Shown here: piece by piece, positions 56,361-64,000 of the stretch
Numbering within the stretch: the first letter of the stretch is position 1
Layout of the letters: the number at the start of each line of letters is the position of its first letter
From: Marinibium conchae
GTDB taxonomy: Bacteria; Pseudomonadota; Gammaproteobacteria; Enterobacterales; Alteromonadaceae
Reading direction: 5' to 3'
Assembly (NCBI RefSeq): GCF_015595035.1
Contig: NZ_JADNRN010000002.1
Location: 186,001 to 250,000 of the forward strand
Length of the DNA: 64,000 bases
Program-made: the position numbers and the translations under genes
The notes under the pieces: model-generated
Database searches by the model: none
What the model saw: the letters and a program-made list of their open reading frames with translations, nothing else
What the model was told of the DNA's origin: nothing

Positions 56361-56933
56361 ATGAAGTCATTCTCTAGTGGTGAAGTTGCAAAGATATGCG
56401 ACGTAAATCCACGTACAGTTATCCGATGGATAGAAGCCAAAAAATTAAAAGCGTTTAAGCTACCAGGGCGTGGAAATAACAGGGTTAAGCACAGCGATTT
56501 ACTCGACTTTCTTACTCAGAATCAGATTCCAATACCTTCCGAGCTCATTGTTGAACAAGAGAAGTCTTGTTTTATAGTGTCAGTAGAAAAGCAGTTGGTG
56601 AAAAACGCTCAACGAATTGCGCGTAACGCGGGTTTTGTTACTCAAGTTTATCAGTATGGAATTGAGTCGGGTGTTGAGATTGCTCAACACAAACCATCAT
56701 TAATCATGATCGATAGTCAAACCTCTAGGGTCGACATCTCCGCTCTAACTGACGTTATCGAAGAAAAGCTGGAATACAAACCCCATATTATTGTTTTCGA
56801 TGAATTTACCGATAACAGAATAGCAACCGAAAACGATGCAAGAGTATTCAAGATAGCTAAGCCGATCGACAATTACGCTTTGGCGATGGTGCTTGACTCT
56901 ATAGTAGAAACAGAACAAGAGGCGTTTGCATGA
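56361..56933 (+). CDS. Helix-turn-helix (MerR/excisionase-type) protein with receiver-like domain
   Basis: 190 residues. Residues 3-52 are an excisionase-type winged HTH (SSGEVAKICDVNPRTVIRWIEAKKLKAFKLP, shown by GEVAKICDVNPRTVIRWI). From about 70 the protein resembles a degenerate response-regulator receiver (SCFIVSVEKQLVKNAQRIA, SLIMIDSQTSRV, FKIAKPID), with Asp at the likely phosphorylation strand in MIDSQ. Homologues adjoin phosphonate-binding-like proteins and sensor kinases. The stop overlaps the next gene start by 4 nt, so this is the first gene of a four-gene signalling operon. Confidence 0.75.
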   Translation: MKSFSSGEVAKICDVNPRTVIRWIEAKKLKAFKLPGRGNNRVKHSDLLDFLTQNQIPIPSELIVEQEKSCFIVSVEKQLVKNAQRIARNAGFVTQVYQYGIESGVEIAQHKPSLIMIDSQTSRVDISALTDVIEEKLEYKPHIIVFDEFTDNRIATENDARVFKIAKPIDNYALAMVLDSIVETEQEAFA

Positions 56934-57790
56934 CACGAGGGCTTTTATGCCTAGTCTTTTTATGCAGTTTTATTTTACCAATCAAGGCGCAACAGCAATC
57001 TGAGGCGGCGGTAGATAAAAAAAGACAACTTAGCTTTGGGGTGGTTCCACAACAATCCCCTACCAGACTGGCCTCTAAATGGGGGCCGGTGCTTCGCCGT
57101 TTGTCGGCAGAAACGAATATAGAAATCAAGTTTGCCACCGCTAAAAATATTCCTACTTTTGAAGCAAGGCTTGCCGCTGGTGAGTATGATCTTGCGTACA
57201 TGAATCCGTATCATTACGTGCATTTTAGTTCATCAGAAAGTGGAGCCTACAGGGCGATAGCGAAAGAGAGTAATAAAGCACTGAGGGGAATTATTGTTGC
57301 ACTTGCCTCGTCCGATCTAGCGTCACTTGAACAATTACGCAACCAAGAAATCGCTTTCCCAGCCCCAGCATCATTTGCCGCGAGCATCATTCCACAAAAG
57401 ATATTCGAAAATGCAGCGATAGCAATTCAGCCGAAATATGTATTTTCGCACGATTCAGTTTACCTCAATGTCGCTCGAGGTTTTGTTCCTGCAGGCGGTG
57501 GTGTTATGAGAACATTTAATGCAGCACCAGAACACATTCGCAAAAACTTGAAAGTTATTTGGACTAGCGATAGTTACACTCCACATGCAATCGCAGCGCA
57601 CAGGCGTGTGTCGGATGAAGACATCGCAAATATCATGCAGGCCTTCTTAACGTTGAATCAAGATGAGTCTTTTCAAAAACTACTAAATGAACTCAAGTTC
57701 AATCCATTTGAAGCGGCAACAGACAATGACTGGGACGACATCAGGCACTTAGGGATATCAGGCTTTTTAGCGCCAAGCGCTACAAATTAA
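56930..57790 (+). CDS. PhnD-like periplasmic substrate-binding protein
   Basis: 286 residues with a signal peptide ending near IKAQ. The phosphate/phosphonate-binding (PhnD-like) fold is shown by LSFGVVPQQSPTRLASKWGPV, FEARLAAGEYDLAYMNPYHYV and IVALASSDLASLEQLRNQEIAF. No ABC permease or ATPase gene is nearby. The next gene is a histidine kinase starting 16 nt later, so the protein more likely feeds a ligand signal to that sensor than a transporter. The ligand may be an oxyanion or phosphonate-like compound, by family only. Confidence 0.85.
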   Translation: MTRGLLCLVFLCSFILPIKAQQQSEAAVDKKRQLSFGVVPQQSPTRLASKWGPVLRRLSAETNIEIKFATAKNIPTFEARLAAGEYDLAYMNPYHYVHFSSSESGAYRAIAKESNKALRGIIVALASSDLASLEQLRNQEIAFPAPASFAASIIPQKIFENAAIAIQPKYVFSHDSVYLNVARGFVPAGGGVMRTFNAAPEHIRKNLKVIWTSDSYTPHAIAAHRRVSDEDIANIMQAFLTLNQDESFQKLLNELKFNPFEAATDNDWDDIRHLGISGFLAPSATN

Positions 57791-57806
57791 CTGACTAAGG
57801 AGCGGC

Positions 57807-59624
57807 ATGAGAGTCACTCTAACTGCAAAAACAATCGTGGGTACAGCGCTCATAGAGGCTACGCTACTTTTAGTGCTTGTTGTTACGGCAACCAAGTTTA
57901 TGGCAAATATTGCCAACGAAAACTTGATCAAACGAGCCGACACCGCATCCCAGCTTTTTGCAACTACCACCAAAAATGCGGTTCTTTCCTTTGATTTAGC
58001 GTCCTTAGATGCAATTAGTAATGATGTGCTTAGTAACCCCGATATTGTCTATGCAAAAGTGTATGACGATGAGGGGCGCTTGCTTGCTGGTGCTGGGGAC
58101 TTGTCTTTTTTGAGTCGGCCTTTTGAGCTAGACGAATTCGTTGAAGATGTCACTGATGGCGTGTTCGACACTACGACTGTTATTAGCGAAGGAGATCTGG
58201 CTTATGGGCGGGTTGAGCTGGGCATTAGTATTTCCAACATGCAAGCAACGATTAACAAGGTAACAGGTTGGATGGCAGTGCTTGCTGTGTTCGAGATTGC
58301 CTTAGTAGCTTTGTTTTCATGGTTTTTAGGAGCTTACCTGACGAAACAGCTCAATACTCTGCGAAAAGGTGTTAAAAATATCACCACAGCTATCGATTCA
58401 GGTCATTTCGATGTTGCACGAGTACCCACTGACAGTGAAGATGAGATAGCCGAGGTAGCCACTTCTTTCAATTCTTTAGTCGATAACCTCGAAATTGAAT
58501 ACCAGCGTACACAGTCCTTTCAAAATGCACTTCAAGGGCTGAATAGAACACTGGAAATGAAAGTGAAGAGGCGTACGCAACAAGTGCAGAGTCAAAACGA
58601 AGAATTGACTCAAATTAACCAAGACTTGAAGTCGACGCAACAAAAGCTATTACAAGCCGAAAAAATGGCATCTGTAGGACAACTAGCAGCAGGTGTAGCG
58701 CATGAAATCAACAATCCCGTTGGCTTTATTAACAGTAACGTTAGTAGCCTAAAAGACTACGTACAGACCTACTCGGCGCTCAGTGTTTTAGTGGATCAGC
58801 TTACTAAGAGCATTAAAGAAAACAATAATGCTGAGCGAGACCAAGTGTGCGAGCAACTCATTGCTTTTGCTGAAGCCCAAGACTTTGCTTTCATTAATGA
58901 TGACGTGAAAGAACTTATTGCCGATACCGAAGATGGTTTGAATAGAGTTATTGAAATAGTCAAAAACATGAAGTCGTTTTCCCGCGCTGATAGCGACACA
59001 ATGCAACTATTTGATATTAATCAGTGTATTTCAACCAGTGCCAAAATGGTGAAGTCAAAAGTGGAGCAAAAAGGCGAATTGATATTAGAGCTACAAGCGC
59101 TTCCTCAGACCTTGATCAATGTGGGTAAAATTAATCAAGTAGTTACCAATCTCATTGTTAATGCTGCTCAGGCGCTTGATACAGATGGTAAGGTTATTGT
59201 GAAGTCTTATCCTCAAGGCAATACGATTGTTGTTGAGGTTAAAGATAATGGTAGTGGAATGGATAAGCAAACCCTCAAAAATATCTTCAACCCTTTCTTT
59301 ACGACAAAAGCGGAAGGCGAAGGAACGGGTTTGGGTTTATCTATTTCCTTTGAAATCATCCAAGAGCACGGCGGCTTTATCGAAGTAGACAGCAGGTTGG
59401 GTGAGGGTAGTACCTTCATTTTATCGCTGCCGATAAGTCAGGATGAGGCTGCGCAGAATATAAAGTCGGATAAAGTTGACGATCTTGAAGAGCAGCATAT
59501 TTCTGACAGCCAAACCACGAACGATAGTAAGACAGAAGAGCCTATGCCGCAAAAGGATTTGAGCCACGACAACAACGATAATGATTTGATTTTTGATAAT
59601 GATGAAGACGGTGAATTTTTATGA
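57807..59624 (+). CDS. Membrane sensor histidine kinase
   Basis: 605 residues. TM1 (about 8-35), a periplasmic sensor (about 36-150), TM2 (about 153-178), HAMP (about 180-235), then a coiled coil. HisKA has VAHEINNPVGF with the phospho-His near 299. The ATPase domain shows NLIVNAAQAL, DNGSGM and GEGTGLGLSI. The C-terminal tail (about 550-605) is very acidic. The kinase overlaps the next gene (ATGA) and follows the binding protein, which suggests ligand-bound PhnD-like protein acts on its periplasmic domain. Confidence 0.92.
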   Translation: MRVTLTAKTIVGTALIEATLLLVLVVTATKFMANIANENLIKRADTASQLFATTTKNAVLSFDLASLDAISNDVLSNPDIVYAKVYDDEGRLLAGAGDLSFLSRPFELDEFVEDVTDGVFDTTTVISEGDLAYGRVELGISISNMQATINKVTGWMAVLAVFEIALVALFSWFLGAYLTKQLNTLRKGVKNITTAIDSGHFDVARVPTDSEDEIAEVATSFNSLVDNLEIEYQRTQSFQNALQGLNRTLEMKVKRRTQQVQSQNEELTQINQDLKSTQQKLLQAEKMASVGQLAAGVAHEINNPVGFINSNVSSLKDYVQTYSALSVLVDQLTKSIKENNNAERDQVCEQLIAFAEAQDFAFINDDVKELIADTEDGLNRVIEIVKNMKSFSRADSDTMQLFDINQCISTSAKMVKSKVEQKGELILELQALPQTLINVGKINQVVTNLIVNAAQALDTDGKVIVKSYPQGNTIVVEVKDNGSGMDKQTLKNIFNPFFTTKAEGEGTGLGLSISFEIIQEHGGFIEVDSRLGEGSTFILSLPISQDEAAQNIKSDKVDDLEEQHISDSQTTNDSKTEEPMPQKDLSHDNNDNDLIFDNDEDGEFL

Positions 59625-60946
59625 GCAATAGTGAGCAAGCCGAAGTTAACAGCCCTGCATCGGTTGAGCAAACAGTAAAAACCGCAGAACCAGTGAAGTA
59701 CACTGTTTTATGTGTAGACGATGAAACCAGTATTCTGCGCTCAATGAAACGTATTTTTCATGGCAAACCTTTTCGTCTTGTCCTTGCCGATAGCGCTCAA
59801 AAAGCTTTCGATTTTATGCAGAAGCAGACTGTGCATGTTGTGATATCAGATATGAAGATGCCTGGCATGAATGGCCCAGAGTTTCTTACAAAAGTAGCAA
59901 GCAATTTTCCTCAAACCTACAGGATTGTGTTGTCGGGTTTTGCCGATTTGGAGTCAACGCTTGATGTGATAAATAATGGCCAAGTACATCGCTTTTTGCA
60001 AAAGCCTTGGGACAATAATGTGTTGCTTGAAGCGGTTGAGCAGGGCGTGATTCAGCACAAGTTAGAAGCCGAAAACAAGAAACTACTAACGCTTACAGCA
60101 AAGCAAAACAAAGAGCTAAGTTCACTCAATAGCACCTTGGAAACGAAAGTCGCGCAGCGAACCCAGCAGTTAAAAACGGCACTGAGTAAGTCTGAAAGAG
60201 GCGCAACTTCGGTAAAAAAAGTCATGTATAACATGCTAAGCAGTAACCCTCTCTTTAGCGGCGCTTTTGCTAAGTCGGTGAGTAAGGTAGCACAAACAAT
60301 TGCGCAAGAAATGCAGTTGGATGAGCAAGTAGTATCTGACATTTCATTCTCTGCTTTGATTTGTGAAATCGGCATGTTGTCACTCGACAGCGCTATACTC
60401 AAAACGCCATTTTCAAAGCTAAGCCCTGCTCAAAAAGAAGCCTTTTACACACAAGCTGGCAGAGCTCAATTAATTCTCGCGCCTGCACAGTTGCCAGAGG
60501 TCACCAATATCATCATCAATCAATTTGAATTTGTGAACGGACGAGGTTTTCCAAACGCATTACCTGGTTCTGATATACCTGTTGGCGCTAAAATACTCGC
60601 TGTTGCCAGAGACTTCGTGCGTTACAGAATGGGGCGTATTAATGGTAGCGAATATGACGTACCGAGCGCGCTTGAAAAAGTAAATAACTACTGTGGTTTG
60701 CAATATGATGGCAGCATAGTGAACATATTGAAAAAAACTCAAATGGCTGAGAATGTTGATAAGTTTGATATCGGTTTAACTAGTGCTCAGCTCAAACCAG
60801 GTATGATGCTGCATGAATCCTTGTACAATGACAACGATATTTTGATCCTTCCGCAAGGCCATATTTTTGATGAAGAAAGTATCGCCAAGATTATTGCTTT
60901 GGAGCAACGCTTTAATATGAGTTTATCGATCCTTATTGAAGAATAA
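59621..60946 (+). CDS. Response regulator with degenerate HD-GYP domain
   Basis: 441 residues. The receiver (about 28-145) has VDDE, the phospho-acceptor Asp77 in VISDMKMPG, a Ser in VLSGF and Lys in QKPWD. A coiled coil follows (about 150-190), then a domain with HD-GYP shape (about 195-400: LILAPAQLPEVTNIIINQFEF, GRGFP, IPVGAKILAVARDF). The HD pair is replaced (ICEIG where LLHDIG is usual) and the second His pair by NQFEF, so cyclic-di-GMP hydrolysis is unlikely. It may bind a partner or nucleotide only. The 3' end overlaps the convergent lnt gene by 24 nt. Confidence 0.82.
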   Translation: MSNSEQAEVNSPASVEQTVKTAEPVKYTVLCVDDETSILRSMKRIFHGKPFRLVLADSAQKAFDFMQKQTVHVVISDMKMPGMNGPEFLTKVASNFPQTYRIVLSGFADLESTLDVINNGQVHRFLQKPWDNNVLLEAVEQGVIQHKLEAENKKLLTLTAKQNKELSSLNSTLETKVAQRTQQLKTALSKSERGATSVKKVMYNMLSSNPLFSGAFAKSVSKVAQTIAQEMQLDEQVVSDISFSALICEIGMLSLDSAILKTPFSKLSPAQKEAFYTQAGRAQLILAPAQLPEVTNIIINQFEFVNGRGFPNALPGSDIPVGAKILAVARDFVRYRMGRINGSEYDVPSALEKVNNYCGLQYDGSIVNILKKTQMAENVDKFDIGLTSAQLKPGMMLHESLYNDNDILILPQGHIFDEESIAKIIALEQRFNMSLSILIEE

Positions 60947-62551
60947 ACGCAGCAATAGAGTGTGCGCTAGCATGAGCACGAGTACTACATACATTGAATA
61001 AATAAACAGGCTAGGGTGGCGACTGTAAAAGCTACCTTGCTTTGTTTGTTCCTCCTGTGTATTTTGCCAATCGGCATATTTGAGCTCAGCAACATAGCCT
61101 CCAGCTTGCTGAAAATCGGCTTCGAATGTAATTTCGCCGCTTGCTGCGACCACGATTGAGGGGCCGTTATTTGCCACATGAACAAGTGGCGTGCGGTTTT
61201 CCACTGCTCTTAGTGCCGATACCGTGATGTGTTGTTTAGGTTGATGCGTTGAGCCAAACCAACCGTCGTTAGACATCCCCACAAGCACTGCGCTTTTTCG
61301 CTCCGTAGCTAATGCAGCGTCTAGCGCGTTAGCCACAAAGCTTGGAAAAGTTGTTTCGTAACAAATAAGTGGCACAAGGCTAAGGCTTGGATGGGGCATA
61401 CTCACGTAGCTTTCGCCTGCTGAAATCTCATTTAGAAACTCGCCTAGATAAGAAGAAGCCAAGCGCTTTAAATGGGGATTATCGCTAACAATAGGTAGAT
61501 ATTCACCAAAGGGTATGCGTTTTATTTTTCTGTAGCTAGGGGCTTGCTCTCCCTTAGCGTCAATAAAGACTGCGCTATTGAACTGGCGAATAGACTCAGT
61601 TTCGCCCGACGCAGCAATCGTCTCGAAATCTTGAAACAGTATTGCCGTGCCCATGTCTGCGACGCTGCGTTTAAAGGCATCTGCTACGAAGTTGTTATCC
61701 AGATAGCTTTTATACTGGGATTCTGGCCAAACAATAAGGTCTAGGTCTAATTTGGCCAGTCGCTCGCTCATCTCCATTTCAGGCAAATAACTCGCTGAAT
61801 AGCCCGGGTAGCTCACCTTTTTACCTAGGCTCGGTATTTCGTTGCTTTGTATCATCCCCACTTTCAAGCTAGGCCACTGCGTGATTTTTTGTTGCCAAGC
61901 CTCAAGTGTTAAGCTCCCGTAGGCAAACCAAGCTACGAGGATAATACCGGGCATGATTATTTCGAGTCGTGAAAATACTGAATTGGCAGTCGTGCCCGGT
62001 ATGCGGCAAATAGCCTTATGCAACAAAGAATACACCCACACATTTGCAAGCGCGACAATGGCATTCAGACCATGTACACCGGTATATTCAATTGCTTGTA
62101 ATGCTGCAGTAAAACGCACTTGGGTATCGCCCAAGTGCATACTGAAAAGTAGCGGATAGCCTGCGGTAAACGCGGTAAATACTACCGGAAAAATGATTGC
62201 TAAAGGCAGTCTACTATTTCGTTTTAGCCAGAGTGTTAATAGTATTGCGAATACAAAGAGGTGGGCGCAATAAAACCAGTAGAGAAAAGCAAAAAAGAGG
62301 CTGGTAGCATCGGTTGCTCCTTTAGATATAACAATGAAGTCTATTATCCAATATTTTCCAGTTGCGAAAGCGACAAAGCTTCCCACTAAGCTGAGCACAT
62401 ACGCTTGTTTGAACGTGCTTCCTTGTAGTGCAAAAAATAAAGGCACGAAAGCTAGCCAGGAAAGTACGTAGAAGTCATGCTCTAAAAAAGCAAGCGACAA
62501 GGCCAGTCCAAACACCACGCTTAATAGTAACCGTATGCTTAAACTTCTCAC
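60923..62551 (-). CDS. lnt: Apolipoprotein N-acyltransferase
   Basis: 542 residues. An N-terminal six-helix membrane domain (to about 200) precedes a carbon-nitrogen hydrolase domain. The triad of the family is visible: Glu in LIVWPESQYKSYL, Lys in YRKIKRIPFGEYLP, Cys in LICYETTFP. It adds the third acyl chain to the N-terminal Cys of lipoproteins in the inner membrane, needed for Lol-dependent sorting. One TM follows at the C-terminus. The start overlaps the upstream gene stop by 4 nt. Confidence 0.92.
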   Translation of the reverse strand: MRSLSIRLLLSVVFGLALSLAFLEHDFYVLSWLAFVPLFFALQGSTFKQAYVLSLVGSFVAFATGKYWIIDFIVISKGATDATSLFFAFLYWFYCAHLFVFAILLTLWLKRNSRLPLAIIFPVVFTAFTAGYPLLFSMHLGDTQVRFTAALQAIEYTGVHGLNAIVALANVWVYSLLHKAICRIPGTTANSVFSRLEIIMPGIILVAWFAYGSLTLEAWQQKITQWPSLKVGMIQSNEIPSLGKKVSYPGYSASYLPEMEMSERLAKLDLDLIVWPESQYKSYLDNNFVADAFKRSVADMGTAILFQDFETIAASGETESIRQFNSAVFIDAKGEQAPSYRKIKRIPFGEYLPIVSDNPHLKRLASSYLGEFLNEISAGESYVSMPHPSLSLVPLICYETTFPSFVANALDAALATERKSAVLVGMSNDGWFGSTHQPKQHITVSALRAVENRTPLVHVANNGPSIVVAASGEITFEADFQQAGGYVAELKYADWQNTQEEQTKQGSFYSRHPSLFIYSMYVVLVLMLAHTLLLRLFFNKDR

Positions 62552-63273
62552 CTTGAAAGGCCATCCAAAGCTATCCGATAACTGGCTTCTGCCTCTTTCA
62601 GAGCTTGGTATTTTTTGTCTTCGCTCAACGTCGTCTGCAAGTTAATCATTTGGCGTTTATATAAGTAGCGTTTGCTTATGTTTTGTCGGGCAAACAAGCT
62701 ATAGGCAACTGCCTCGCCAAAGTACTTTCGTTGCAGTGCATTAATGCGCTGTGGATAGTCTTTTAATAAGCCTACTTTTTGTTGCTTATTTGCCTTCGCT
62801 ATTTCTTCCTCAATACCAGCCTCTTGCTGCGAATACGCGCGGTATTGCATTAGCAGGCCAGCAAGTGTTTCGCCTGAGTTTCCTGGTTTGGCTTTTTTAA
62901 TGAGCAATTGTAGGCGGCTTATTTCATCTTCTGAATATAGCGCGCTTATATCCTCCAATAGACTTAAGAGACTTCCATCTACGCTCTTCCTATGGGCTGA
63001 GTCGACGTCGCTTTGGCTATCAATAATTGTTGATAAATCTGCCCGCCAAACCCGTTCCTCAATTAAACTGAAGTCGAGTGTGAACTGGGCGCTACCCACT
63101 GGCATTGGAAAATTGTCATTGAGTTCATCGGGTTGACGCCACTCTCGGGAAGCAGCATCGCCGTGACCTAGGTGTGCTGTCTGATGAAGCTGAATATGGG
63201 CATACACAAGGCTTAGCGAAGCAAGCAAAAGTAAGGCATGAATAAGTGTTGTTAGGGGTTTATAGCGTGTCAT
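62548..63273 (-). CDS. Lipase-chaperone-like helical protein (Lif family relative)
   Basis: 241 residues with an N-terminal membrane anchor (about 8-28). The body is mostly helical, with DGSLLSLLEDISALYSEDEIS, KPGNSGETLAGLLMQYRAYSQ and YFGEAVAYSLFARQNI. This echoes Lif foldases, where LL.DY.RY and FG.EAA.LF are typical. Its neighbour has the same order of motifs, so the two look like diverged relatives. Lif proteins hold a secreted lipase in the periplasm and help it fold. No lipase gene is in the window. Function is inferred with caution. Confidence 0.55.
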   Translation of the reverse strand: MTRYKPLTTLIHALLLLASLSLVYAHIQLHQTAHLGHGDAASREWRQPDELNDNFPMPVGSAQFTLDFSLIEERVWRADLSTIIDSQSDVDSAHRKSVDGSLLSLLEDISALYSEDEISRLQLLIKKAKPGNSGETLAGLLMQYRAYSQQEAGIEEEIAKANKQQKVGLLKDYPQRINALQRKYFGEAVAYSLFARQNISKRYLYKRQMINLQTTLSEDKKYQALKEAEASYRIALDGLSR

Positions 63274-63282
63274 TTACACCCA

Positions 63283-63993
63283 CTAATATGCTTGATCAAG
63301 CCCGAAGTAACGCATCTTTTCGATCTCTTGAGCAGAGAACTGTTGTTGGATAAGCTCGGTGATTTGTTTCTCTTTTTCTGCTTGTGATATCGATGCGTTG
63401 AGAATGCTCTGCTTGTTTGCTTTGAAGCTGCTGTAGCGAGAGTCCCAGTTAACGATATTGAGGGAGTCAGCAATTTGTTTGTCTTGCAAACGTTGCTGCT
63501 CTTGCACCATTTCTTCGGGCGTCATGTTGCTATTCATACTGAGCTGCATGCTTGCAAACATGTACTCAGCCGCGGCATCAGAAACCCTGAAAAGCTCAGT
63601 TGCGGCTTCATCCCCGAGGTGAACCGCTCTTAAGGCTTGAAGCTCGTCATATAATTGGGCGTCATTTGCTATTGACTCTTGAGTCATTTCGCCCGCGCTT
63701 TCATCTTGATTTTCATACAATTCGCTAAAGTCTTCCTTGGCTTTGAGATAATTCGTGTAATTAGCCACGAGTTCTGCGGTTTGTTCACCGGTAATACCGG
63801 GCAAGGCTTCTTTAATTAACTGTTGGAGTGCAGCCAAAGCTTCTGGGCTGAGTTCATTGTAAATACGCTCGAGGGCTTCATCGAGGGCGATCATTGCATC
63901 ATTGTCGAGAATTAACCTCCCGTTAGCATCCAGCTTTACCGCTTGTAAGGCGTTGTAAACAGACTGTTTTGTGAAAGGGTACTGTTGTGACAT
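63283..63993 (-). CDS. Lipase chaperone-like (Lif) protein, probably cut at its N-terminus by the window edge
   Basis: The ATG at 63993 is the visible start, but the frame has no stop before the window end (Lys-Gln codons lead into it) and Lif proteins normally have an N-terminal membrane anchor, so the true start may lie beyond 64000. The 236 residues seen hold the Lif-like opening LDANGRLILDNDAMIALDEAL, then LPGITGEQTAELVANYTNYL and LGDEAATELFRVSDAAAEYMF. The C-terminal end is helical. The protein ends 9 nt before the next, related gene. Confidence 0.65.
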   Translation of the reverse strand: MSQQYPFTKQSVYNALQAVKLDANGRLILDNDAMIALDEALERIYNELSPEALAALQQLIKEALPGITGEQTAELVANYTNYLKAKEDFSELYENQDESAGEMTQESIANDAQLYDELQALRAVHLGDEAATELFRVSDAAAEYMFASMQLSMNSNMTPEEMVQEQQRLQDKQIADSLNIVNWDSRYSSFKANKQSILNASISQAEKEKQITELIQQQFSAQEIEKMRYFGLDQAY

Positions 63994-64000
63994 TTGCTTA

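Overview
The window looks like chromosomal DNA of a marine gammaproteobacterium, most likely of the Alteromonadales kind. The basis is moderate GC, a TonB-dependent receptor, pbpC next to a large alpha-2-macroglobulin gene, Lnt, lipase-chaperone-like proteins, a GH8 xylan-type enzyme, CadC-like regulation and Vibrio/Shewanella-type attC sites. The species cannot be named from the sequence alone. No rRNA, tRNA, CRISPR array or insertion sequence was recognised.

Layout. 1-15.3 kb: a giant secreted vWA/PKD/Ig-repeat protein running off the left edge, a TonB-dependent receptor, an RND efflux pair, cytidine deaminase, a secreted GH8 glycoside hydrolase and a small PEP-CTERM-like protein. 15.7-36.4 kb: one minus-strand RiPP operon of 16 genes, read from 36.4 kb down to 15.7 kb. 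36.5-37 kb: a small DUF2141 protein. 37.5-41.3 kb: a relic integron cassette array without an integrase (four attC-like sites, broken toxin-antitoxin and GFA genes, and small hypothetical cassettes). 41.4-45.1 kb: a second possible peptide locus (PqqD-like domain fused to an M50 protease, a 66-aa exported peptide, a CadC-like regulator). 45.2-54.8 kb: a repeat lipoprotein, alpha-2-macroglobulin and PbpC. 55-64 kb: a secreted cyclophilin, an 11-copy 19-bp tandem repeat, a four-gene signalling operon, Lnt and two lipase-chaperone-like proteins.

The main system is the RiPP operon. A 61-aa precursor with a Ser/Cys-rich C-terminus and a lactazole-like leader end (ALPETGAS) comes first, followed by a probable attenuator. 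Then come an ABC-2 exporter pair, a full-length LanB dehydratase, an ocin-ThiF-like RRE protein, a YcaO cyclodehydratase, a two-lobed azoline dehydrogenase and a stand-alone thiopeptide-type domain protein (candidate pyridine synthase). Next are a MacB-like export set, a JAMM protease, a ThiS-rhodanese-ThiF fusion, and a second YcaO paired with TfuA. This is a complete thiopeptide toolkit joined to a thioamidation module with what appears to be its own sulfur supply. In the proposed chain, JAMM cuts the fusion after Gly-Gly to free the carrier. The E1 and rhodanese domains charge it as a thiocarboxylate. TfuA releases the sulfur and YcaO places it in the peptide backbone. The predicted product is a thioamidated, lactazole-like thiopeptide from a Gram-negative bacterium. 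Domain calls come from reading motifs. The product structure and the sulfur relay are inferences.
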